Source: Brevibacillus brevis (GTDB taxonomy: Bacteria; Bacillota; Bacilli; Brevibacillales; Brevibacillaceae). From it: a stretch of DNA of 64,000 bases. The notes below the pieces were generated by a model that was not told the origin of the DNA, ran no database searches, and was given only the letters and a program-made list of their open reading frames with translations. Positions 7,871-16,567 of the stretch are shown one piece after another. The position numbers and the translations under genes were made by a program. Each line of letters starts with the position of its first letter. The first letter of the stretch is position 1. The stretch covers positions 2,418,001-2,482,000 of the forward strand of contig NZ_CP030117.1 of NCBI RefSeq assembly GCF_001039275.2, read 5' to 3'.

Positions 7871-8383
7871 ATGGAAATAAGCAAAACAGGGCGGAAGCAC
7901 AAGCAAGCGCGCGTATCCCATACAGAAGAAGGCAGGCAAGGGAGTAAAAGAATCTCCACTTCGAAGATTTTGGAGGTCGCCTTCTGGGGAACGATTATTT
8001 GGGGGTTTGTTCGTTTGATGGCTCACTTTTTGAACATGACTCCATATGGAGTTGGAGCCTTTGCACGTCCCTTTATCCGCATCGAGGACGAAAATACGTT
8101 TGCGAGCGTGTGCTTTGGCGGTATCGTGTTGTTCGTGGAAACAGCCGTTGCTTCATTTGTGTTCAGCTTGCTTTTTAGCCGGATCCGTGCGTGGTGGTTG
8201 GGACTCGTCTACGGGGCAGTCATGTTTGTGATAGCGGGTTTCTTCTTCCATATTAAAAATTGGGAGGTGGCCACTTTAAGTGCGGAAGCCGCTTGGTATT
8301 TGACGTTTGGCTTGTTCATTGGGATGACCATCATACTCGAGCAATCAGACGAGAATCATACATGGAATGAGTCCACAAGGTAG
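7871..8383 (+). CDS. YqhR-type conserved membrane protein
   Basis: ATG follows an AGAGGTGAT SD; a GTG at 7862 overlaps that SD. About 170 residues: a basic, charged N-terminal ~30 residues followed by four predicted membrane helices (starting at ILEVAFWGTIIWGF). Identified as YqhR mainly by position between yqhQ and aroQ and by topology; function is unknown. Confidence 0.75.
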   Translation: MEISKTGRKHKQARVSHTEEGRQGSKRISTSKILEVAFWGTIIWGFVRLMAHFLNMTPYGVGAFARPFIRIEDENTFASVCFGGIVLFVETAVASFVFSLLFSRIRAWWLGLVYGAVMFVIAGFFFHIKNWEVATLSAEAAWYLTFGLFIGMTIILEQSDENHTWNESTR

Positions 8384-8539
8384 GAGGATTTCTCCATTCC
8401 TTGTCAAAATGGATGTAACAATATTCGAAATGTTGTATAGATGAATGCCCACTATGGAACCAGGACGGCTTGTGGTAAAATGTTTCATTAGTAAAAAAAC
8501 TTTTTTCGAAGACTGTAAAATATGGGGGAGGAATGGTCG

Positions 8540-8980
8540 ATGACTTCCGTCTTGTTACTGAATGGGCCCAATCTGAATTTATTGGGGACAAGAGAGCCGG
8601 ATGTTTACGGAAGGGAAACGCTGGAGGATGTGGTGACAATCCTGACGGGTGTCATGGATGAGTTGGGCGGAAAGCTTGAGCATCTCCAATCGAATCATGA
8701 AGGTGTCCTCATCGACGCGATTCATCAGGCGAGAGGTGTCCATGACGGCATCTTGATCAATCCAGGGGCATTCACACATTACAGCTATGCGATCCGAGAC
8801 GCATTGGCCAGTGTGGCTCTGCCAACGATTGAAGTACATATTTCCAATATTCATGAACGGGAACCATTTCGCCATCACTCCGTCATCGCTCCTATCGCGA
8901 TTGGACAAGTTGTCGGATTGGGGATCGATGGATATGAATGGGCACTAAGAGCGCTTGTCCGTAAAATCGAAAAAAAATAA
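8540..8980 (+). CDS. aroQ: Type II 3-dehydroquinate dehydratase
   Basis: 146 residues, the normal size for the type II enzyme, which dehydrates 3-dehydroquinate in the shikimate pathway as a dodecamer. Signatures present are LLLNGPNLNLLGTREP with Arg18, catalytic Tyr23 on the flexible lid, NPGAFTHYSYA with Asn74, and catalytic His100 in EVHISNIHERE. The ATG at 8540 has a GGGGGAGG SD; an earlier ATG at 8522 overlaps that SD. A TGTGGTAAAAT extended -10 candidate sits near 8471. Position matches yqhS. Confidence 0.97.
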   Translation: MTSVLLLNGPNLNLLGTREPDVYGRETLEDVVTILTGVMDELGGKLEHLQSNHEGVLIDAIHQARGVHDGILINPGAFTHYSYAIRDALASVALPTIEVHISNIHEREPFRHHSVIAPIAIGQVVGLGIDGYEWALRALVRKIEKK

Positions 8981-9008
8981 TAGCATTCAAAAAGGGGAAA
9001 AAGCTGCC

Positions 9009-10079
9009 ATGAAACAACGTCTGCATAAATTGCGTGAGGCACTTACAAAAGTTGGAGCAGAGGCGTTTATTACCGAAAAAACAGAGAATCGCTTCTACTT
9101 GAGTGGTTTCACCGGATCAACGGGATGGGTGATTGTCACCGAAACAGAGGCGTTTCTCGTCACAGACTTCCGCTATGTGGAACAAGCGCAAGAACAAGCA
9201 CCTGATTTTACGGTGGTAAATAACGAGAGAAAAGCTGTTGAAGCGATGGCAAAGCTCCTGCAAGAAAAAGGGATTAAGCGTTTGGCATTCGAGAGCAGCG
9301 TGTCCTTTAGCACCTATCAGGAATGGAACAAAGGATTTGACGGAGTAGAACTGGTGCCAACAAGTGGTCTGCTTGAAAAAATCCGCATGTTTAAAGACGA
9401 ATCCGAGATGGTTATTATTCGTGAAGCGGTTCGTATCGCGGAAGCGGCATTTACGCATATTCAAGGCTACATCAAGCCAGGTGTGCGTGAATCCGATGTT
9501 GCTTTGGAATTGGAATACTTCATGCGCAAACAAGGAGCGACAGGCTCTGCCTTTGATATGATCGTAGCGTCAGGTGTGCGCGGTGCTCTGCCACATGGAC
9601 GAGCTTCCGAGAAAGTGATTCAGGCAGGGGAAATGGTTACGCTCGACTTTGGTGCTGCTTATCAAGGCTACAATTCCGATATCACACGCACGTTGTCCGT
9701 GGGAGAGCCAGACCCGAAAATGCGTGAAATCTACGAAATCGTTTTGCGTGCCCAACTCGCGGGTTTAGAAGCACTGAAGCCAGGTGTATCTGCAAAAGAC
9801 GCTGACGCAGCAACGAGAGATATCATCACAGCAGCAGGCTATGGCGATGCCTATGGACATAGCGCAGGTCACGGTCTCGGACTGGAAGTTCACGAGCTGC
9901 CAGGGCTGTCGACTGTAAGTACCTTCGTATTGGAGCCAGGTATGCTCGTAACGATGGAGCCAGGTATTTACGTAACCGGACTTGGTGGCGTTCGGATCGA
10001 AGACGATGTGTGGATTACAGCCAATGGTCATGAGAACCTGAACAAGTCCACGAAAGAGTTGCTCATTTTGCCTGTGTAA
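9009..10079 (+). CDS. M24 metallopeptidase, Xaa-Pro aminopeptidase/dipeptidase (YqhT)
   Basis: 356 residues. A creatinase-like N-terminal domain (about 1-125) is followed by the pita-bread catalytic domain. All five dinuclear metal ligands are visible: Asp213 and Asp224 (TLDFGAAYQGYNSD), His288 (SAGHGLG), Glu317 (MEPGIYV) and Glu331 (VRIED). It releases N-terminal residues from peptides with proline at position 2, or splits Xaa-Pro dipeptides; size cannot separate these. It follows aroQ by 28 bp and precedes efp, as yqhT does in B. subtilis. This may be functional coupling, since EF-P acts at proline stretches. Confidence 0.93.
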   Translation: MKQRLHKLREALTKVGAEAFITEKTENRFYLSGFTGSTGWVIVTETEAFLVTDFRYVEQAQEQAPDFTVVNNERKAVEAMAKLLQEKGIKRLAFESSVSFSTYQEWNKGFDGVELVPTSGLLEKIRMFKDESEMVIIREAVRIAEAAFTHIQGYIKPGVRESDVALELEYFMRKQGATGSAFDMIVASGVRGALPHGRASEKVIQAGEMVTLDFGAAYQGYNSDITRTLSVGEPDPKMREIYEIVLRAQLAGLEALKPGVSAKDADAATRDIITAAGYGDAYGHSAGHGLGLEVHELPGLSTVSTFVLEPGMLVTMEPGIYVTGLGGVRIEDDVWITANGHENLNKSTKELLILPV

Positions 10080-10120
10080 TTTATACTTATTCTGTTATTG
10101 ATTGATTTGGGAGGACTACC

Positions 10121-10678
10121 ATGATCTCTGTAAACGATTTTCGTACCGGTTTGACAATCGAAGTGGATGGCAATATTTATACCGTGCTAGAATTCCAACA
10201 CGTAAAACCAGGTAAAGGTGCGGCTTTCGTTCGCTCCAAACTGCGCAACCTGCGCAATGGCAACACGACGGAAATGACTTTCCGTGGCGGTGAAAAAGTT
10301 AACCCTGCCCGCATCGAATCCAGCACCATGCAATACCTGTATGCGAGCGGAGACGAGTACACTTTCATGAATACGGAAACATACGAGCAAATGACGTTCA
10401 CTCACAATCAAATCGAGCGTGAACTGCGTTTCCTCAAGGAAAACATGAACGTGCAAATCATGCAGTACAACGGAGAAACAATCGGTATTCAATTGCCGAA
10501 TACGGTTGAACTCGTTGTAACAGAATGTGAGCCAGGTGTAAAAGGTGACACTGCTTCTAACGTAACAAAGAAAGCAACCTTGGAAACTGGTTTCGTAGTA
10601 AACGTTCCTCTCTTCGTAGAAGAAGGAGAGCGTCTGATCATCGATACTCGTACGGAAGCATACGTTTCCCGCGCGTAA
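10121..10678 (+). CDS. efp: Translation elongation factor P
   Basis: 185 residues with the three-domain beta-barrel layout of EF-P. The N-terminal KOW-like domain contains the loop [14 protein letters not shown], where the tip lysine (Lys32 in PGKGA) is the residue modified in several bacteria. The C-terminal OB domains end in [17 protein letters not shown], typical of the family. EF-P relieves ribosome stalling at polyproline. SD GGGAGG. Terminator follows. Confidence 0.97.
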   Translation: MISVNDFRTGLTIEVDGNIYTVLEFQHVKPGKGAAFVRSKLRNLRNGNTTEMTFRGGEKVNPARIESSTMQYLYASGDEYTFMNTETYEQMTFTHNQIERELRFLKENMNVQIMQYNGETIGIQLPNTVELVVTECEPGVKGDTASNVTKKATLETGFVVNVPLFVEEGERLIIDTRTEAYVSRA

Positions 10679-10695
10679 AAGTACGGATTGCTAGA

Positions 10696-10729
10696 AAAAG
10701 CTGTGCCCAAATGGGTGCAGCTTTTTTTA
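10696..10729 (+). terminator. efp terminator
   Basis: An 11-bp stem AAGCTGTGCCC / GGGTGCAGCTT (two G-U pairs) with an AAAT loop is followed by seven T. Confidence 0.85.
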
Positions 10730-10753
10730 TGTGCTTCTCTTATTGATACCATA

Positions 10754-10782
10754 TTGTAAAAATTATGTAATTGCACTACATT
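10754..10782 (+). promoter_or_regulatory. Sigma-A-like promoter of the ANT(6) gene
   Basis: TTGTAA (10754-10759), a 17-bp spacer and TACATT (10777-10782) lie 40 bp upstream of the start codon, just beyond the efp terminator. Confidence 0.5.
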
Positions 10783-10821
10783 AAGTGATACGGAGAAATA
10801 GTAGGGTGGAGGGGGATGGCT

Positions 10822-11676
10822 TTGAGAACGGAACAAGAAATGATGAGCATGCTGATCGATTTCGCCAGGAAGGATGATCGAATCCGCTTGGTAACTTTGG
10901 AAGGGTCACGTACGAACAAAAATATACCCGCTGATCCATTCCAAGATTATGATATTTCGTATTTTGTGACTGAGATGGATTCTTTCAAGGAAAATGATCA
11001 ATGGCTCGATGTTTTTGGGAATCGAATCATGATGCAAAAACCGGAGGATATGGAGCTTTTTCCGTCCGAGTTAGGGAATTGGTTTTCCTATCTCATGCTA
11101 TTTGAGGATGGAAATAAAGTAGATCTGACGCTGATTCCGTTAGATGAGACAGAGCCGTATTTTGCAGATAGCGACGGCCTGGTAGAGGTTTTGCTGGATA
11201 AGGACGAGCGTATCAAACACGAGGTGCTCCCTTCCGATCATCAATATTGGACCCGGAAGCCAACTGCTAGAGAGTTTGATGACTGCTGTAATGAATTTTG
11301 GATGGTCTCTACGTACGTTGTCAAAGGTCTGGCGAGAAAAGAAATCCTGTTTGCGATCGACCATCTCAACGAAATTGCCCGACCGAATTTGCTCCGCATG
11401 ATGGCTTGGCAAATCGGATGTGAGAAAGGGTTTACGTTTAGTGTCGGGAAAAATTATAAATTTATCGATCACCATCTTCCAAAAGAAGATTGGGATTCCT
11501 TACTATCCAGTTATCGCGAAAATAGCTACGCAGACATGTGGGAATCGTTATTCACTTGCTATGAGCTCTTTCGAAAGTACTCAAAAGCGGTGGCAGAAAG
11601 TCTCGGATATCCGTACCCAGCTTACGATGAAGCCATTACCAAGTATGCGGGAAATATCTACCATTCTTGGAAGTAA
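10822..11676 (+). CDS. Aminoglycoside 6-nucleotidyltransferase, ANT(6) family
   Basis: TTG start chosen because GGAGG lies nine bases upstream and the sequence then begins MRTEQEMM like other family members; the ATG at 10816 is only three bases from the SD. 284 residues. The nucleotidyltransferase motif TLEGSRTNKN...FQDYDISYF with the catalytic Asp pair, and the third acidic strand KVDLTLIP, are intact. ANT(6) enzymes adenylylate streptomycin at the 6-hydroxyl. The full length suggests an active chromosomal resistance determinant, but substrate range is inferred. It opens the accessory block inserted between efp and yqhV. Confidence 0.87.
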   Translation: MRTEQEMMSMLIDFARKDDRIRLVTLEGSRTNKNIPADPFQDYDISYFVTEMDSFKENDQWLDVFGNRIMMQKPEDMELFPSELGNWFSYLMLFEDGNKVDLTLIPLDETEPYFADSDGLVEVLLDKDERIKHEVLPSDHQYWTRKPTAREFDDCCNEFWMVSTYVVKGLARKEILFAIDHLNEIARPNLLRMMAWQIGCEKGFTFSVGKNYKFIDHHLPKEDWDSLLSSYRENSYADMWESLFTCYELFRKYSKAVAESLGYPYPAYDEAITKYAGNIYHSWK

Positions 11677-11689
11677 TGGATGGAACTCG

Positions 11690-11718
11690 ACCGCCTTTAT
11701 CAAGGGCGGTTTTCTTTT
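11690..11718 (+). terminator. Terminator after the ANT(6) gene
   Basis: ACCGCC and GGCGGT arms enclose a short loop, followed by TTTTCTTTTT. Confidence 0.75.
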
Positions 11719-11749
11719 TGGATGGTATCAATCGACCAAAAAAGCTGGC

Positions 11750-11960
11750 GAGAAGAAAAAGCACAGAGCTCGTAGACCTTGACAACGCCTACCCAGTCGG
11801 AACTTAAAAAAGGGGACTACGCTTGTCGAACACTTCTTCTTTGAGATTCTTCCGCCCGTAGGGTGGCTTTGGCTCGACGGTCCCCTTTTTTAAGTGTAGA
11901 CGGCCAGTGACCCCCCATGCTGGCGTGTCAGAGTCGAAGAGAACTGTGCTTTTTCTTCTC
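11750..11960. repeat. 211-bp imperfect inverted-repeat (MITE-like) element
   Basis: The outer 17-bp arms (GAGAAGAAAAAGCACAG, 11750-11766, against 11944-11960) are exact inverted copies. So are inner 16-bp arms (ACTTAAAAAAGGGGAC, 11802-11817, against 11880-11895), and GTCGA/TCGAC sits inside. Transcripts would fold into one long hairpin with T-runs in both directions. No transposase is present. The element fills most of the 422-bp gap between the ANT(6) gene and the ECF sigma gene; the rest (11961-12098) shows only an AT-rich leader and a CGCTGCGCAGCG palindrome near 12059. A minus-strand ORF across it (11804-12022) lacks coding features. It may be a non-autonomous mobile element or a structured RNA/terminator. 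Confidence 0.6.
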
Positions 11961-12098
11961 CTCCACCATGTTGGCTCAAACTTTTTTAAAAAAAAGTAAT
12001 CATTTTTGGAAAGAAAATACAAGTTGATCCGTTAATCCATACGAGCCTGCCAAAACGAACGCTGCGCAGCGAACTTTTTTGAAATGGGAGGACTTCCT

Positions 12099-12668
12099 TT
12101 GCAGGATGATTGGTTGCTCATACAACAGGTACAAAAAGGGAATCGGGATGCCTACGCGTACCTGGTCGACAAGTACAAAGAACGATTATACAGCTATCTT
12201 TATCGAATGACGGGGCAGCAGCAGGATGCCCAAGACCTGACACAAGAGGCTTTCATCAAAGCGTACTGTCAACTGGATAAATATAAGCCGACAGATGCTT
12301 TTTTGGCCTGGCTGTATCGGATTGCGTCCAACCTGTGTATAGACGCGTGGCGCAAGAACAAGCATTACGCCAAAACATCTTTGGAAGAGACAAGACTGAT
12401 TGAATCCGATACACCCGAAAAAGCATATTTGGAAAAAGAAAAGCAAGATACCTTGCAGCAGCAAATCATGGCGTTGGGTGAAGAATACCGGGTTGTGTTT
12501 TTGCTGAAATACTTGGAACAGATGAGCTACAAAGAGATTAGCGAAATTTTGCATGTTCCGGTTACAACTGTACAAATGCGTATCCATCACGCCAAGAAAA
12601 AGCTCCGGGCTAGTATCGCGCAAGAAATGTCAGGAGGTGCTGCTATCTATGAATTGCTCCAAAACTGA
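12099..12668 (+). CDS. ECF-subfamily RNA polymerase sigma factor
   Basis: TTG start with GGGAGG seven bases upstream; an in-frame ATG at 12084 overlaps that SD. 189 residues with the two ECF regions: sigma-2 (about 8-75; DAQDLTQEAFIKAY and FLAWLYRIASNLCID) and sigma-4 (about 120-175; YKEISEILHVPVTTVQMRIHHAKKKL). It resembles SigW/SigX-type factors of Bacilli. The next gene starts 20 bp inside this one and encodes a zinc-binding anti-sigma factor, giving the classical ECF pair. Target promoters cannot be read directly, but an ECF-type promoter lies at 60325-60352. Confidence 0.93.
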   Translation: MQDDWLLIQQVQKGNRDAYAYLVDKYKERLYSYLYRMTGQQQDAQDLTQEAFIKAYCQLDKYKPTDAFLAWLYRIASNLCIDAWRKNKHYAKTSLEETRLIESDTPEKAYLEKEKQDTLQQQIMALGEEYRVVFLLKYLEQMSYKEISEILHVPVTTVQMRIHHAKKKLRASIAQEMSGGAAIYELLQN

Positions 12669-14337
12669 AGAGTTGCGCAAGTATTTGACTGATGAGCTAT
12701 CTGCAGGTGAATCTAGACTGCTGGAACGACATGTCGAAGAGTGCCTGCTCTGTCAGAATCGATTGATGGAGGAAGAGGATAGCAGCGAGGAGTTCCCGAG
12801 CCTGCACGTTCCAAGTGCGTTGCCCGCAGATTTTACTTCAAAGGTGATGACAGCGTTAGAGCAAGTGAAATTGCCAAAACCAAAGCCAAACTGGAAAAAA
12901 AGGAGTGTAAACATTTTGAAGAAAACAGCGTTAGCAGTAGCGAGTGTCACGGCAATCATTACGTTTGGGTCCATGGTGTCTCCGACTTTTGCGAGCTACG
13001 TAAACAGTGTCATACAATCCATACAAGGCATCGACCAAGGAATGAAGCAGGCAGCAGAGAAGGGTTATGTCCAAGAAATCAATAAAAAGGTGACGGATCA
13101 AGGAATTACATTGAATGTGAAAGAAGTAGTTGCTGATCCGGTGCGAATGGCTATCTTCGCTCAAGTCGTCGATCAAAATGGCAAGCGGATCCCGTTTGAA
13201 CCGGGTAAAATCGATGTGAACCTCACGTATAAAACGAAGTCAGGTGAAGAGCTCAATCCAGATGGAGGGGGCTATAGCATCGGGGAGGAAGGCGAATATC
13301 TTGTCATTAGTCATGATATCTTCCAATTCCTAAAAGAAAGTAAGACGCAACTGGATGAAATGGTTGTTGGCGTCGACGCAACGATGCTGGATGGAAAAGA
13401 AGGCAACTGGAAGATGGAGTTTCCAGTGGATTTGAAAAAGGCGAGAGCGGCAGCAAATGAAACTACGATCGGGAAAGATTTCATGACCCCGCATGGAATT
13501 AAGGTAGCGTTGCAAAACATTAAGACTGTGCCTAGTGTTAGTTTGATTGAATTGGAGACAACGTGGACGGAAGAGCGAGCGAAGCAGGTTCAAAAAATAA
13601 AAGAAGAAAATGGTTGGGTCGTAAAGGAAAACGCACCAGATGGGTTCACGGATGCAGAGCGCGTGGAGAGATATTTCGTAGACATCGGATTGGCCTATGA
13701 GATCTTGGATGAAAAAGGAAAAGTGGTAGCGGGATGGGATGATGCCCTTGCCGGGGATGAAATCAATCAAATTCGCAAAAACACGGTATCTCCCGGTTAC
13801 CGAGGACAGCTGCATGACGAGGGGAAACGATATACGAAGTTGAATGGCATCGCGCCTTTGGCTGACGACCAAACGTATACTTTCAGGCTGCACTCCCTGT
13901 ACCTGTTTGAGCCGGCGAAGTTTCAAGCAAGCATACCTGTTGAGAAGCTGGGCAAGGAAAAGGTAACCGTAACGAGTCATGACAGCACGTACACCTTTTC
14001 AGGCGTTACGTTGAAAACGACGGAGGGCGAGGAAAAAATAGGGGAACATACGTACAAGGGGAAAGGTGCGATTATCCCGTACACGGCTGTTCTTCCAGAG
14101 GGCGTCATCAGGGCAATTGAATGGAAAGCGCAAGGTGATGCCAAGCAAGCTTACAAATTGCTCGTCAGACAATCATTCAAGAGAGACAAGGACGGGCGTG
14201 TACATGTCAGCGGTACGTTCTTTATCCGTGACATAGAAAAGCTGCCGAAAACTCTGAATCTGGAGCATTTGATGCAATTGCGTCAGTATCAGGGAATGAA
14301 TTGGGAAGTCCCATTCCAAACGACTGGCAAACGCTAA
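12649..14337 (+). CDS. Transmembrane anti-sigma factor with large extracytoplasmic DUF4179/DUF5643-type domain
   Basis: ATG has an AGGAGGT SD ten bases upstream, inside the sigma gene. 562 residues: a cytoplasmic zinc anti-sigma domain with the HxxxCxxC signature (His28, Cys32, Cys35), one membrane helix at about 88-112, then some 450 residues outside. The first outside part looks like DUF4179 (VNSVIQSIQGIDQGMKQAAE) and the rest like DUF5643 beta-rich modules. It would hold the partner sigma factor at the membrane and respond to an envelope signal. The outer domain is far larger than that of RsiW. Confidence 0.87.
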   Translation: MNCSKTEELRKYLTDELSAGESRLLERHVEECLLCQNRLMEEEDSSEEFPSLHVPSALPADFTSKVMTALEQVKLPKPKPNWKKRSVNILKKTALAVASVTAIITFGSMVSPTFASYVNSVIQSIQGIDQGMKQAAEKGYVQEINKKVTDQGITLNVKEVVADPVRMAIFAQVVDQNGKRIPFEPGKIDVNLTYKTKSGEELNPDGGGYSIGEEGEYLVISHDIFQFLKESKTQLDEMVVGVDATMLDGKEGNWKMEFPVDLKKARAAANETTIGKDFMTPHGIKVALQNIKTVPSVSLIELETTWTEERAKQVQKIKEENGWVVKENAPDGFTDAERVERYFVDIGLAYEILDEKGKVVAGWDDALAGDEINQIRKNTVSPGYRGQLHDEGKRYTKLNGIAPLADDQTYTFRLHSLYLFEPAKFQASIPVEKLGKEKVTVTSHDSTYTFSGVTLKTTEGEEKIGEHTYKGKGAIIPYTAVLPEGVIRAIEWKAQGDAKQAYKLLVRQSFKRDKDGRVHVSGTFFIRDIEKLPKTLNLEHLMQLRQYQGMNWEVPFQTTGKR

Positions 14338-14351
14338 ATCAAAACGAAAAC

Positions 14352-14385
14352 AAATCCCCCTCCTATGCCAAAAAGAGGGGGATTT
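14352..14385. terminator. Convergent-gene hairpin between anti-sigma gene and DUF441 gene
   Basis: A perfect 11-bp stem AAATCCCCCTC (14352-14362) / GAGGGGGATTT (14375-14385). T-rich sequence follows on the minus strand (TTTGTTTTCGTTTT); on the plus strand the tail is weak. Confidence 0.7.
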
Positions 14386-14391
14386 CACATG

Positions 14392-14862
14392 TTATCTGCT
14401 TCCAAACCACTCCCACAGCTTCAACACAAACGCTGTAATCCCGGCAGCCATCAAAGGTCCGACGGGAATGCCTCGGAAAAACACAATACCGATGATCGAC
14501 CCAATCACCAGACCGACAACCATTTGCGGTTCAGACCTCAAGAGGTCAAGTCCTTTCCCATTCATCCAGGTGGCAATCGCTCCACCAGCTAGTGCTGTCA
14601 GTCCGACTACCGTCGTGAATAGTGGGGTGACGTCCTTCCACGATATTTTTTCGCTGGCGAATGGAACCAGTACGGAAATCGTCAAGAAAAGCAGGCCTAG
14701 CTCCAGCCCACGACGTTCCACCGTCGGGAAAAAACGTTCCAGTGCCGTTAGCTTCAACACCAACAATATACTCGCGGCAGTGGCAATAATCGGTGAACGC
14801 CCAATAAGACCGATAACGATCAGGATGACGAGCATCACTTCTCCAGACATCATTGGCATCAT
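14392..14862 (-). CDS. DUF441 / UPF0756 membrane protein
   Basis: 156 residues with four to five predicted helices. The sequences [23 protein letters not shown] and the C-terminal [15 protein letters not shown] match the UPF0756 (YtwI-like) family. Function is unknown. Several ATG codons are clustered at the start (14862, 14859, 14853) after an AGGGG SD; the exact one is uncertain. Lies 27 bp downstream of comB in the same direction, so it may be the last gene of that transcript. Confidence 0.82.
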   Translation of the reverse strand: MMPMMSGEVMLVILIVIGLIGRSPIIATAASILLVLKLTALERFFPTVERRGLELGLLFLTISVLVPFASEKISWKDVTPLFTTVVGLTALAGGAIATWMNGKGLDLLRSEPQMVVGLVIGSIIGIVFFRGIPVGPLMAAGITAFVLKLWEWFGSR

Positions 14863-14889
14863 AACCCCTGTCCCTGTTCTCCTTTCACA

Positions 14890-15606
14890 TTATGAGACAA
14901 GGTGTGGGAGTATGCGTTTCTCCTTGATATAGGGAACGATTTGATACTGATCGACTTGAGCACAGTACCGTATATCGCTTGCCAGATGATGCTGGACGAG
15001 CCTTTTTCCTGTTGTTGTGTGGGGTAATAGCTCGCTCAGTTTTCCTGCGTAGTAAAGGTAGCTCGCTTTTAGGACTTCACCCAAATCACAAATTTGGATG
15101 CTCGGTAACGATTGTTGTGCCTGGGCAATCATCAAGCCAGCAGCCAGACCGTCTTCCAGAGCGAATTCCGACCGGGTACCTGCACAGTACAGTGTAATAT
15201 CGAGATGATACGAAAGAGCGTGCCGCATGCATGCAGTGGCATTCAAGAAGCAGCCAATCAAGAGAGCAGAGGCACGTTCTGCTTTTTGGATCGCGCGTGT
15301 CCCGTTCGTCGTGGTGAGAATAAGCTGGCTTCCCGTTTTCCCCAGAGCTGCAATTTCGGTTGGTGAGTTGTTGCAGTCGAATTCCGGGATTTTCTTACAG
15401 TGACGTTCACCAGCCAAAACACAGTCGCCCGTGCGGAGGGAGTTCGCTTGCCCAATTGTTTCGACCGGGATGACGCTACGAAATCCATTGCCTAATGCGG
15501 TGACAATCGTACTGGAGGCACGAAGCACATCGATGACAACGACAACATGATTGCTGATCTGTTCAAAACGAATTTCTTCCACGGTCGGCACCACTTCTAT
15601 TCGCAC
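14890..15606 (-). CDS. comB: 2-phosphosulfolactate phosphatase ComB
   Basis: 238 residues of the Mg-dependent ComB fold. VVVVIDVLRASSTIVTAL, the GERHCKKIPEFDCNNSP strand-loop and LTTTNGTRAI are typical family motifs; the AGTRSEFALEDGLAAG segment is also conserved. It dephosphorylates 2-phospho-3-sulfolactate to sulfolactate. Its start overlaps the 3' end of comA by 10 bp, so the two are translationally coupled. In B. subtilis the homologous yitC/yitD make sulfolactate, which is abundant in spores. Confidence 0.93.
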   Translation of the reverse strand: MRIEVVPTVEEIRFEQISNHVVVVIDVLRASSTIVTALGNGFRSVIPVETIGQANSLRTGDCVLAGERHCKKIPEFDCNNSPTEIAALGKTGSQLILTTTNGTRAIQKAERASALLIGCFLNATACMRHALSYHLDITLYCAGTRSEFALEDGLAAGLMIAQAQQSLPSIQICDLGEVLKASYLYYAGKLSELLPHTTTGKRLVQHHLASDIRYCAQVDQYQIVPYIKEKRILPHLVS

Positions 15607-16418
15607 GGATAAAACCTCCCTCTGTCCATGAGTAGGGCTGTATCGCCGCGCAATCCTCGTCGTAGCGTCTCCACAGAGAATACATCCGTATAGGCAATAT
15701 TTCCGAGATTAACGTCGCTGCCAATGGCTTTGATGAAGCAGACCTGTTGATCTTTTTGTGGGGCTTCCCAGATCAAGCGGGAGGCTTTTTCTTTGGCCGC
15801 CGCGACAATGTCTAAGACGAAGGAATCGTCAATATTGCCGTCCCCGTCACAAACGCCGACGGTCCCACTCTCTCTCGCTTCCACAATAACGTGACTGGCA
15901 CCATTGTGCAGGTCGAAGCTAAGCGTCTCCAGTAATTCTTCTCGACAAGTGCGATAATCGGCAGCTTTTTTCCCGACTTCCGTGTAGACCACCAGATCAT
16001 TGTCTAACGCGTAATTGATGGCTTCCTGACGTTGTGCGAAGGATAAAGGGAACGTTCCATCGGATATTTCGACCGCCGTAAAACCGAGGGAGCGAATCAG
16101 CTTCATATAATCGGCAATCGTATTATGACGGATGGCAATTTCAAAAAAAGTTCCTCCTGGCATGATTTGTACGCCATTTTGTTTTGCTAGGGTCAATTTT
16201 TGGTTGAGTAATTCGAGGGGATACAGAGCGATGGTGCCAAAACCGAGTTTGTATAGATCGATATAGGGAGCAGCCAGCGCTAACAAGTCGGAATAAGCGG
16301 TAAGTCCAAGGCCTTTGTCAATGACCATGGTTAAGCCCTTCGCCCGGGGCTTCTCTCGGATTTGCCCGGACGGGTTTGCCCAGCTGTCAGGCAAAAACGA
16401 TTGATCACACTCTACCAT
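15597..16418 (-). CDS. comA: Phosphosulfolactate synthase ComA
   Basis: About 273 residues from an ATG nine bases after GAGG; a start 15 nt upstream is possible. The TIM-barrel enzyme adds sulfite to phosphoenolpyruvate. Recognisable blocks are the DLYKLGFGT strand, MPGGTFFEIA, AVEISDGTFPLS, TEVGKK, EARESGTVGVCDGDG and the C-terminal ETLRRGLRGDT, all conserved in ComA/YitD. With comB it gives two steps of sulfolactate (or coenzyme M precursor) synthesis; without the later coenzyme M genes, sulfolactate is the likely product. The nearby spore genes fit a spore role (inference). Confidence 0.93.
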   Translation of the reverse strand: MVECDQSFLPDSWANPSGQIREKPRAKGLTMVIDKGLGLTAYSDLLALAAPYIDLYKLGFGTIALYPLELLNQKLTLAKQNGVQIMPGGTFFEIAIRHNTIADYMKLIRSLGFTAVEISDGTFPLSFAQRQEAINYALDNDLVVYTEVGKKAADYRTCREELLETLSFDLHNGASHVIVEARESGTVGVCDGDGNIDDSFVLDIVAAAKEKASRLIWEAPQKDQQVCFIKAIGSDVNLGNIAYTDVFSVETLRRGLRGDTALLMDRGRFYPCE

Positions 16419-16567
16419 CGGCAAGTTCCTCATTTCTTCTAGGCGTATGGTTCAGTGTATGCCCAGTGGAGGAGAGGAGTGAGGGCAAAAGCCTATAGAG
16501 GTTATGCAAAAAGTGCTGAAATGATGTGGTACAGGCATAGAGTGAAAGGAGGGGAGGACGAGACGGT

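Noticed and set aside
11804-12022. Minus-strand ORF of 72 codons over the inverted-repeat element
   Set aside because: No SD and no coding signature; it reads through both arms of the hairpin. Such ORFs can be over-annotated copies of a repeat.
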